NCBI GenBank assembly: GCA_022563115.1
Contig: JADFNY010000163.1
Location: forward strand, 1-8,149
Direction: 5' to 3'
DNA from: Acidobacteriota bacterium
Lineage (GTDB): Bacteria > Acidobacteriota > UBA890
Length of the DNA stretch: 8,149 nucleotides
Shown here piece by piece: positions 1 through 5,834 of this stretch (position 1 is the first letter of the stretch; each line of letters starts with the position of its first letter). The translations under genes and the position numbers were made by a program. The notes beneath the pieces were generated by a model. The model was given only the letters and a program-made list of their open reading frames with translations, was not told where the DNA came from and did no database searches.

Positions 1-781
1 AGTGAAAGGGCGCCCGGGTCTCGGCGATGATGTGGATGAAGCGCTCCGTGCTGACTGACCCGGCGCGTTCGCTGAAATACAGGAAGTACATCGCTGCGCC
101 GAGAGCCGCCGCCATGGCAGCGAGCCGCCCGAAGACACCGCCAGCGATCACCCGCCATGAGCGACGCTTACCGACCGCCTCCCAGGTTGCCGCGATTGCG
201 GCCGCCGCCAAAGCGACACCCGCCGTCTCGGCCCCGACCAGCGGGTGCAACGCGATGGCGACAAGAAACAGCAGCACGGGCCGCACACTCTCGCCTCTAA
301 TCGTCAGCCAGAGTCCGAGCATGGCGAAGGGACGGGCCAACAGCGCCGGTCCCAGAAAACTGCGCGGCAGCTGCGCTGCGCCCCCCTCGTTGAAGGCGTT
401 GATGGCGAGCACCATCGCGCATCCGAGGACCGCCGCCACGTCGGAGCGGCCCGACAACTGACGCGCCACGTGCCACGTCACCGCCACGATCAAGCCGTTG
501 GCGAGGCAGGTGAGAACGACGAACAGCCACGGCAACGGGATCCAGGCGCCTGCTTTGGCCAGTAGCCAGACGTAATAGAAGCGCGGGTTAAAGTCGACTG
601 TCGTGTTGACGTAGAAGTCCTGGGTGAGGTAATCGGCGTCCATGATCCGGAAGATCATGGGCAGGTGCTCGACCTGGTTGACCTCGCCGAACATGTATCC
701 GCCGGCGAGTGTGCCCAGGACGCCGGCGAGGACACAGAACAGAACCACGTCGGCCGTCGGCAAGGGAGTCTGACGGATCAC
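1..781 (-). CDS. Polytopic membrane protein, GT-C-like (N-terminal part)
   Basis: This is an open frame of 260 codons on the minus strand that runs off the left edge, so the C-terminus is missing. I chose GTG at 781-779 because GAGG lies 9 nt upstream (794-791). A TTG at 805-803 is in frame but poorly spaced, and an in-frame TAG at 811-809 closes the frame just above. The protein starts with a short basic leader and a hydrophobic helix (about residues 10-30). Next comes a soluble stretch containing EVNQVEHLP, the segment MDADYLTQDFYVN and FNPRFYYVW, then several further hydrophobic helices (about residues 75-95, 108-125, 140-160, 165-200 and 220-240). An acidic first loop with Asp/Glu followed by many membrane helices resembles the GT-C glycosyltransferase or mannosyltransferase-like membrane protein families (DUF6798-like). 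The family assignment is inference. No substrate can be named. Confidence 0.72.
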   Translation of the reverse strand, partial: MIRQTPLPTADVVLFCVLAGVLGTLAGGYMFGEVNQVEHLPMIFRIMDADYLTQDFYVNTTVDFNPRFYYVWLLAKAGAWIPLPWLFVVLTCLANGLIVAVTWHVARQLSGRSDVAAVLGCAMVLAINAFNEGGAAQLPRSFLGPALLARPFAMLGLWLTIRGESVRPVLLFLVAIALHPLVGAETAGVALAAAAIAATWEAVGKRRSWRVIAGGVFGRLAAMAAALGAAMYFLYFSERAGSVSTERFIHIIAETRAPFH

Positions 782-822
782 GATCGTGCGCCTCGGCGCC
801 TCCAAGCCCTAGCTGGGTGCTG

Positions 823-858
823 AAAAACCCCGATGGTGCCGCCACCGGCACCATCGGG
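823..858 (-). terminator. Rho-independent terminator after the M14 peptidase gene
   Basis: Read on the minus strand, the arms CCCGATGGTGCC (858-847) and GGCACCATCGGG (840-829) form a perfect 12-bp GC-rich stem. The 6-nt loop is 846-841, and the stem is followed by G and five T (828-823). It begins 2 nt after the TAG stop of the peptidase gene (863-861). The downstream membrane-protein gene starts at 781, so the two minus-strand genes are probably separate transcription units. The downstream gene's promoter would have to lie in the short gap or be supplied by read-through. Confidence 0.9.
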
Positions 859-860
859 AG

Positions 861-2711
861 CTACCTGATGTAGCGGTTCGGCTCGTAGCGATTGTACGGC
901 TGCACCAACACGCCGGCGAAGTCGGTCTTGGCCATCACCCGGTAGATCGGCACCCGCTGCCCCTGGTTGCCGCCGCCCCGACCGCCGCCTCTGCCGCCAC
1001 TGCGACCGCCGCGACCCTGGAACTGCTGGCGCTGCTCCGGCGTCATCTGCGCCAAACGTTCCTCCTGCGGCCGGCGCTGCGCCTCTTGTTCGCCTGCGCT
1101 CGGGGTCACCCGCAGGACGTTGTCGAGGTAACCCCAGGTCACCAGGTTGTCGTTGGTTTCGGGCTCGAGGATGTAGCTGATGAAGTTCGACAGCGGCTGG
1201 CCGCTCGGCACGAAGAAGCTGCCCGCTGGAAAGTCCACGGTTTCCGTGACCACATCGGCGGTGACCGCCTTCAAGTAGTGAGCCTGAAAGTACTGGGTGT
1301 CCTCGACGACGGTGGCATCGTAGGCCTCGACCTCGATCGACACCGGCTCGGTGAGCCGCTTCACACTGATGTCGTGCTCGAGCAGGATCGGAATCAGCTT
1401 GGTCATGCCTGGCGGGATCATGTAGCCGTACGGCCTGGTGGTCGTGCGGGTGGTTTCGAACCTGGTGAAGATCGGGCCGGTAACGAGCTCGTAGGCGACC
1501 TCACCGCCGCCGCCCCCTCCCCCGCCCCGGCCGCTGCGCCCGCCGACGCGGCGCCAGAAGCTGTCCTCGTACTTGGCGACCTGTTCGTACTCGAGGACGA
1601 TCTGATCGTCGTCCGAATCGTTGTTGCCCAAACGGATGGCCCGTTCGCGTGCCTCGCGAACGACCGCCTTCAGGTCGTCGGCCTCCTCGGCGGCGAACCG
1701 GATGAGCTCGCGCTGACCGATGTACTGGCCGCGCACCTGGTGCCGGTAGCGCTCGCCTTCGGGGATCGGCACGACCTCCGTACCGTTGTTGATCACCCGG
1801 TGAGAGCTGCTCGGCGTCTCGTAGAGGAAGCCCACGGTGTTGGCCAGGGTCGCGAAGACGTGCTGCTTGCGGGGCTCGACCGAGGTCGGCACCCAGCCCT
1901 CGACGCCGTTGACCGTGCCCGTGCCCGTGTACCAGAACCCGTCGTAGTCCTCGGCACGCAGCGCCTCGCGCACCCGGGCCAAGATACGATCGTTGCCCAT
2001 ATCCACCAGCCCCTGGTCGCCGGCCGGGTTCATGTTGGTCTGGTAGGTCAGCGTGTACGGCGCCGAGCCGCCGTGGTGGGTGTCGACCCAGATGTCAGGC
2101 TGCCAGCCGTTGATGACCTTGGTCACCAGGGCGTGCATCTCCTGCGACTCCAGCTTGATGTAGTCGCGGTTCATGTCGAAGCCTTCTTCGTTGGTGCGCC
2201 GCCGCACCTCGGCTCCGTCGGGGTTGATCGTCGGGACGACGAGCACCACCACGTCGTCGAGTAACGGACGAAGATCACCCTGTACCAGGTCGCGCATGAT
2301 CTCCATGGCCGCGTCCTTTCCCGCAACCTCCCCGCCGTGAACGTTGTTGACGATCAGCACCACCGGCTTGTCGGACTTCGCCAGATCCGACGGCTGGAAA
2401 ACCGCCGGGTTCGACAGCGTCGCGAGCACGACGTCGCGACCCATGAGCGTCTCGGTCAACTGGATGACGTTCATCAGATCGGTCTGCGACTCGAGCTCGT
2501 AGACGAACTCCATCAACGGCTCGTACAGGGTGCCGCCCTGCGAGTAGTCGACCCGTTCGGCGGGGGTCTGCAGCTGCTGAGGGGAAGCGTGAGCCGGCGC
2601 TGTGCCGAGGCCAGCAAGAGCGGCCGGGACGCGGGATGGCGTAACGACGATCAGCGCGCCGACCGCGGCGGCGATCGTGACGACGAAAATTCGGCGTGTC
2701 AGACGTGTCAT
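861..2711 (-). CDS. Secreted M14-family zinc metallocarboxypeptidase-like protein
   Basis: This 616-aa protein starts at ATG 2711-2709, with AGAGG 8 nt upstream, and ends in TAG. Residues 1-42 look like a signal peptide: basic start, hydrophobic core around residues 8-23, and AHA before S43. The M14 peptidase domain spans roughly residues 60-330. It shows the zinc motif HGGE (H125, E128), the substrate-binding pair N181-R182 in DMNRDY, a third zinc ligand in DTHHGG (probably H212), and the likely catalytic glutamate E298 in FLYETP. These are the key positions of the carboxypeptidase A family, so hydrolysis of C-terminal residues of peptides in the periplasm or outside the cell is expected. 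Residues 331-616 form an additional C-terminal region of unknown role, interrupted by a Gly tract (391-403) and a Gly/Arg/Gln tract (566-584). The enzyme class is well supported; the true substrate is unknown. The gene is divergent from the beta-propeller lipoprotein gene and ends at a strong terminator. Confidence 0.93.
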   Translation of the reverse strand: MTRLTRRIFVVTIAAAVGALIVVTPSRVPAALAGLGTAPAHASPQQLQTPAERVDYSQGGTLYEPLMEFVYELESQTDLMNVIQLTETLMGRDVVLATLSNPAVFQPSDLAKSDKPVVLIVNNVHGGEVAGKDAAMEIMRDLVQGDLRPLLDDVVVLVVPTINPDGAEVRRRTNEEGFDMNRDYIKLESQEMHALVTKVINGWQPDIWVDTHHGGSAPYTLTYQTNMNPAGDQGLVDMGNDRILARVREALRAEDYDGFWYTGTGTVNGVEGWVPTSVEPRKQHVFATLANTVGFLYETPSSSHRVINNGTEVVPIPEGERYRHQVRGQYIGQRELIRFAAEEADDLKAVVREARERAIRLGNNDSDDDQIVLEYEQVAKYEDSFWRRVGGRSGRGGGGGGGGEVAYELVTGPIFTRFETTRTTTRPYGYMIPPGMTKLIPILLEHDISVKRLTEPVSIEVEAYDATVVEDTQYFQAHYLKAVTADVVTETVDFPAGSFFVPSGQPLSNFISYILEPETNDNLVTWGYLDNVLRVTPSAGEQEAQRRPQEERLAQMTPEQRQQFQGRGGRSGGRGGGRGGGNQGQRVPIYRVMAKTDFAGVLVQPYNRYEPNRYIR

Positions 2712-2719
2712 CGGAGTTT

Positions 2720-2724
2720 CCTCT
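2720..2724 (-). promoter_or_regulatory. Ribosome-binding site of the M14 peptidase gene
   Basis: AGAGG on the minus strand lies 8 nt before ATG 2711-2709. This supports that start, which also puts a normal signal peptide at the N-terminus. Confidence 0.7.
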
Positions 2725-2834
2725 CGGTTGTCTCAGGTCGTCTCAATGGACGAATACCTGGAGCGGGATGGAATAGCAACCGTGGAGAACACCGGACGGG
2801 GCTGGCAAAGTTACAGTCCCGCTTCACACTGCCT

Positions 2835-2840
2835 GGAGGT
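2835..2840 (+). promoter_or_regulatory. Ribosome-binding site fixing the lipoprotein start
   Basis: GGAGGT lies 4 nt before ATG 2845. The frame is open further upstream (to 2602), but that longer version would overlap the divergent peptidase gene and bury the lipoprotein signal. The Shine-Dalgarno sequence and the signal peptide together select 2845. Confidence 0.75.
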
Positions 2841-2844
2841 GTCG

Positions 2845-4014
2845 ATGAACGCCCGATCCCTGGTCTTGGTCCTGCTCGTGCCGGCGCTGACCGTCGCCTG
2901 CGGGTCACCCGGAGGAACGACGGAACCCGAGATCATCGTCGACGGCTCGACCACGACCGTTGTGAACGCCGATATCCCCGCCTGGAGGGGCGCCGGCGCG
3001 TTGATCGAGGAGACCTCGATCGGCAGCGACTCCGGTGACGAGGCGTACCTGCTCGGCGGCATCACTTCGATCGCCGCCAGCGACGAACGCATCTACCTGG
3101 TCGACTACCAGGCAGTGAGCGTCCGCGCCTATGGCATGGACGGCACGCACCTGTTCGACATCGGCTCCGAGGGACAAGGGCCGGGCGAGTTCCGCCGTCC
3201 CGCCGAAATCGGCTATACCGACGACGGCCGCGTGCTGGTGTGGGATCAGGGGCAGCGGCGACTTCATGTCTTTACCCCCGAGGGCGAGCTGATCGAGGAC
3301 TGGCGAACAAATCGCGGCAACCGGACGACAATCACCACCGATGGATCAGCTTATACGCTGCTGGAAAACATCTTCCCCGACGCCGAAGGCCTGGTGACGG
3401 TCCGCGCGTATCCCCATGACCCGAACGGCAATCAAGGTGAACCGGTCGAGTTCCCCGACCACCCGCCGCCGCCGCTGATCGAGAGCGGCAACCAACTCGA
3501 GCTCATGGCTGTGTTCCTCGGCCTCGGCGCCGACTGGCGATCGACGATGTGGGTGCCGTTCGGGCCCCGTGTCGTCGCCGAGATCACTCCGGACGGCTCG
3601 ATGATTTCGGGACGAGCCGACGCCTATCGATTCCAGGTAATGCGCCGCGATGGCTCCACCATGGTGGTCACCAAGGACTGGGCGCCCACCCCCGTCGCGG
3701 CCGCCGAGGGCGATTGGCACCGCCGCCGACTCACGGCGCAGTGGCGCGCCGCCACCGACGAAAGCTGGACGTGGCTCGGCGGCGAGGTCCCTGCGGAAAA
3801 GGGCGCCTACAAGCACATCATCCCGACCATCGACGGACGGTTCTGGGTGATCCGCGAGATGGCCGGCAGCCGCCAGGACGACTGCGACAACGATCCGGCC
3901 GACTACTACAGGTTCGATGAGAGCCCGTGTTGGGTACAGCCGTTCACCGCCGATGTGTTCGATGAAGAAGGTCGCTTCCTCGGGCCGGTGCCGATGCCCG
4001 ACGGGATCCGCTAG
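2845..4014 (+). CDS. Six-bladed beta-propeller (NHL-like) lipoprotein, cut by in-frame TAG
   Basis: As read with the standard code this is a 389-aa protein. Residues 1-18 are a hydrophobic export signal ending in LTVAC, so C19 is the likely lipidated cysteine (Thr at -3 is slightly atypical). The mature part starts with a Gly/Ser/Thr-rich linker and then propeller-type repeats: ITSIAASDERIYLVDYQ (about 73-89), the hallmark GSEGQGPGEFRRP (107-119), and GRVLVWDQGQRRLHVFTPEG (128-147). Blade-like segments recur near the C-terminus (IDGRFWVIREM, ADVFDEEGRFLG). Two cysteines near the end (DDC and SPCW) could form a disulfide. Proteins with this GPGEF signature belong to the six-bladed beta-propeller superfamily, common in Bacteroidota, Acidobacteriota and Gemmatimonadota. 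They are mostly of unknown function, with ligand or protein binding at the envelope assumed. The frame continues past the TAG with family-like sequence (see 4012-4116), so this is probably a truncated or recoded product. Confidence 0.82.
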   Translation: MNARSLVLVLLVPALTVACGSPGGTTEPEIIVDGSTTTVVNADIPAWRGAGALIEETSIGSDSGDEAYLLGGITSIAASDERIYLVDYQAVSVRAYGMDGTHLFDIGSEGQGPGEFRRPAEIGYTDDGRVLVWDQGQRRLHVFTPEGELIEDWRTNRGNRTTITTDGSAYTLLENIFPDAEGLVTVRAYPHDPNGNQGEPVEFPDHPPPPLIESGNQLELMAVFLGLGADWRSTMWVPFGPRVVAEITPDGSMISGRADAYRFQVMRRDGSTMVVTKDWAPTPVAAAEGDWHRRRLTAQWRAATDESWTWLGGEVPAEKGAYKHIIPTIDGRFWVIREMAGSRQDDCDNDPADYYRFDESPCWVQPFTADVFDEEGRFLGPVPMPDGIR

Positions 4015-4116
4015 CACGTGCGACCGTTCATCCGCGGCGACATGGTCATCGCGCTGCTCGAATCCGCCGATGGTGTGGCCTCCGTGAAACGTTACCGGCT
4101 CGAGCTACCGACGTAG
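4012..4116 (+). pseudogene. In-frame C-terminal extension of the propeller lipoprotein beyond TAG
   Basis: After TAG at 4012-4014 the same frame stays open for 33 codons and ends at TAG 4114-4116. It encodes HVRPFIRGDMVIALL and then DGVASVKRYRLELPT. This is what the end of this propeller family usually looks like: a last strand that reads (R)xFIRGD, an alternating hydrophobic strand, then a VKRYRL closing strand. The first stop is therefore most likely a nonsense change in an otherwise intact gene. A CAG to TAG change is the simplest route. The tail lacks a start codon and ribosome-binding site of its own at its 5' end. Confidence 0.72.
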
Positions 4117-4190
4117 CCCCGGCGCTGACGAGCTCAGCACCCTGCCAGCCCAGCGCCCGCGCTAGACTGATCTTCGGATCCGCTTTCACC

Positions 4191-4196
4191 GAGGAG
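4191..4196 (+). promoter_or_regulatory. Ribosome-binding site of the kinase gene
   Basis: GAGGAG lies 4 nt before ATG 4201. No such signal precedes the in-frame ATG at 4327, which is why I place the original start at 4201 even though the first TGA follows after 22 codons. Confidence 0.65.
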
Positions 4197-4326
4197 AGTC
4201 ATGAGCGACGCCGGTGCACTCGCTCCCGGGAGGTCGGGCTCCGTCGGCCAGGACTTTCTCCACCTCTGACCGGAAACCGGCCTGCTTCCCGGTCGGGAAG
4301 CGCGATCCGACGCCACCGCGGCGCTG

Positions 4327-4953
4327 ATGCAGCGTCTTCTCGGGGCCTTCACCGCGGCCATGTTTCTGGGGTTCGCCCTCATCACGCTGCGCGACGCTCT
4401 CTCGGTGGGTGGAGGTTGGCTGGTGGCGCGCGGGTTCATCCTTGTCGTGATGGCCGCGGCCACCGCACTGATCGTCATGCGGGAGCGCTGGTCGCTCGGC
4501 CGGCTGCGCCTCGTCGAGGCGTTGGTGTTCGTGACCGTGACGCTCTACTTGGCGGCGAGAACGTACGCCGTGGGGGTGGCCGACTTGAACGCCGGCTCGG
4601 CTTCGTGGACGAGCACGCTGCTGGGCTTCGGACTCTTGATGATCGCCTACGGGATCTTCGTCCCCAACCCCTTGGGGCGCGCCATCACCGGCATTGCGTT
4701 GATTGGCGCCACGCCGCTGGTTTCGGTGTTTCTCCTGCGCGCCAACAACCCCGAGCTACAGGCCGCCTTCGACGCCACAGCGACCGGCCGCCTGTTCGAA
4801 ACCGGCCTGCTGCTGGGAACGAGCGCCGCGGTGGCGATCTTCGCGGCGTTTCTGACCTTCAGCCTGTTCACCTTCGCGTTCGATCAACGCAAGCGCACCT
4901 TCTACGACCTCGAGGAGCGCATCGGCAGCGGCGGGATGGGAGAGGTCTGGTGA
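4327..4953 (+). CDS. Six-TM N-terminal fragment of the membrane kinase
   Basis: This is the 208-aa product available with the standard code between the two TGA codons, starting at ATG 4327. Six hydrophobic segments fall at about residues 3-20, 33-51, 61-80, 94-112, 118-137 and 160-185. A basic cytoplasmic linker (DQRKRTFYDLEER) follows, and the fragment ends in the kinase glycine-rich loop GSGGMGEVW. That abrupt end inside the first kinase motif shows it is a fragment of a larger protein. No ribosome-binding site precedes 4327, so independent translation is doubtful. The TM domain would anchor and perhaps signal to the kinase; no sensor family is recognised. Confidence 0.6.
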   Translation: MQRLLGAFTAAMFLGFALITLRDALSVGGGWLVARGFILVVMAAATALIVMRERWSLGRLRLVEALVFVTVTLYLAARTYAVGVADLNAGSASWTSTLLGFGLLMIAYGIFVPNPLGRAITGIALIGATPLVSVFLLRANNPELQAAFDATATGRLFETGLLLGTSAAVAIFAAFLTFSLFTFAFDQRKRTFYDLEERIGSGGMGEVW

Positions 4954-5043
4954 GCGCGACACCGCACCCTCGCCCGGCCCACGGCGATCAAGCTGATCCG
5001 CGAAGATCGGGTCGAAGGCCTCGATGGTGACGACGCCCGCCGT

Positions 5044-5811
5044 GTGCTGCTCCGCTTCGAGCGCGAGGCCAAGGCCACCGCCGCGTTGCGCTCGCCGCAC
5101 ACGATCGACGTCTATGACTTCGGCGTCACCGAGGACGGCCATTTTTTCTACGCCATGGAGTACCTCGATGGCCTCGACCTCGAGGAGCTCGTCGATCAGT
5201 TTGGCCCGGTCCCCGCCGAGCGCGCCGTTCACTTTCTGCTGCAAGCCTGCGATTCGTTGTCGGACGCGCACGGCCAGGGCTTGACCCACCGCGACATCAA
5301 GCCCGCCAACCTCTTCCTCAGCCGCCTCGGGCCCAGCCGTGACTACATCAAGCTGCTCGACTTCGGCCTGGTGCAACACGAGAAGCCGGTGGAGCAATCC
5401 GAGAAGCTCACCGTCGAGGGAACGACAAGCGGGACCCCCGCCTATATGGCCCCCGAGATGGTGGTGCAAAGGAACGGTGTCGACAGCCGCTCGGACATCT
5501 ATGCGCTCGGCTGCGTTGGCTATTGGCTGGTCACCGGCAAGCAAGTGTTCGAAGCCGACACCGGGGTCGCGGTGATCGTCGAGCACGTGAAGACGGCGCC
5601 CACCCCGCCCTCCGAACGCACCGAGTTGCCGATTCCGCCCGAGCTCGAGGCCATCATCATGAAGTGCCTTGCGAAGGACCCGGCCGATCGTTTTCAAAGT
5701 ACGCGCGAGATGGCAGCCGCGCTCAGCGAGGTTCCGGTGGCCCACGCCTGGGACACGAAGCGGGCCGACGAATGGTGGGACCTCCACGTGCCCGAGACCG
5801 ACGCCGCTTGA
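5044..5811 (+). CDS. Ser/Thr protein kinase catalytic domain (C-terminal fragment)
   Basis: This is the 255-aa open frame after the second TGA, counted from GTG 5044. The frame is actually open from 4954, and the 30 codons before 5044 encode the AIKLI segment with the ATP-binding lysine. The frame holds the alpha-C glutamate (FEREAKA), hinge region FFYAMEYLDG, catalytic loop HRDIKPANL, metal-binding LDFGL, activation-segment end GTPAYMAPEM, the SDIYALGCVGYWL helix and the conserved Arg in KDPADRF. This is a textbook RD-type bacterial Hanks kinase, PknB-like in sequence. It lacks the Gly loop and, from GTG 5044, the lysine, so alone it should be inactive. It ends 23 bp before the convergent neighbour's stop. 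Confidence 0.8.
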   Translation: MLLRFEREAKATAALRSPHTIDVYDFGVTEDGHFFYAMEYLDGLDLEELVDQFGPVPAERAVHFLLQACDSLSDAHGQGLTHRDIKPANLFLSRLGPSRDYIKLLDFGLVQHEKPVEQSEKLTVEGTTSGTPAYMAPEMVVQRNGVDSRSDIYALGCVGYWLVTGKQVFEADTGVAVIVEHVKTAPTPPSERTELPIPPELEAIIMKCLAKDPADRFQSTREMAAALSEVPVAHAWDTKRADEWWDLHVPETDAA

Positions 5812-5834
5812 GCCAGCGGTTTCCTTGCCGCGCG

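Larger units (their letters stand above)
2712..2844. promoter_or_regulatory. Divergent intergenic region with GTCTCA direct repeats
   Basis: This 133-bp gap separates two divergently read genes and must hold both promoters. GTCTCA occurs at 2730-2735 and again at 2740-2745, one helical turn apart, upstream of the peptidase ribosome-binding site. Such spacing is compatible with an operator but is also short enough to be chance. For the minus strand, TTGCTA and TATTCG separated by 17 nt form a weak sigma-70-like pair. I saw no convincing plus-strand promoter. Confidence 0.3.
4201..5811 (+). pseudogene. Membrane Ser/Thr protein kinase gene interrupted by two in-frame TGA codons
   Basis: Starting at ATG 4201 (GAGGAG at 4191-4196, 4 nt away), one frame runs 536 codons to TGA 5809-5811, with TGA only at codons 23 and 251. 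Read through, the order is: a 42-residue cytoplasmic leader; six predicted TM helices (about codons 45-62, 75-93, 103-122, 136-154, 160-179 and 202-227); then a complete Hanks-type kinase domain (about 235-505). Kinase motifs are GSGGMGEV (242-249), AIK with K264, alpha-C Glu at about 289, HRDIKPAN (363-370), DFG (387-389) and APE (417-419). The second TGA sits between the Gly loop and the ATP-anchoring lysine, at a position often Arg in relatives, so CGA to TGA is plausible. No frameshift occurs and codon use looks normal throughout. If the stops are real terminators, neither fragment can be a working kinase. Alternatives are sequence error, recent nonsense mutation or UGA read-through. Confidence 0.78.

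Noticed and set aside
588..854. Minus-strand open frame of 88 aa starting in the terminator
   Set aside because: It begins inside the terminator hairpin and is Arg/His-rich. The neighbouring frame encodes the hydrophobic membrane protein and is open to the window edge.
1086..2264. Long plus-strand open frame (392 aa) opposite the M14 peptidase
   Set aside because: It is an antisense shadow of a high-GC gene. The opposite frame has all the M14 catalytic residues, and this one has no recognisable domain or ribosome-binding site.
2602..2844. Longer N-terminus for the propeller lipoprotein, from ATG 2602
   Set aside because: It would overlap the divergent peptidase gene by about 110 bp and place the lipoprotein signal internally. 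GGAGGT before 2845 marks the real start.
4951..5003. SECIS element for the second TGA
   Set aside because: The nearest clear hairpin (GATCA-AGC-TGATC) has only a 5-bp stem and lies with its loop about 38 nt away, outside the usual range. The position is one where kinases carry ordinary residues such as Arg.
4201..5811. Genome-wide reassignment of UGA to an amino acid
   Set aside because: The same gene ends at a TGA (5809-5811) that must terminate to avoid running antisense through the convergent gene, Trp is encoded by TGG throughout, and minus-strand genes contain no in-frame TGA.
5812..5834. Shared terminator between the convergent genes
   Set aside because: The 23-bp gap has no inverted repeat with a T-tract on either strand.
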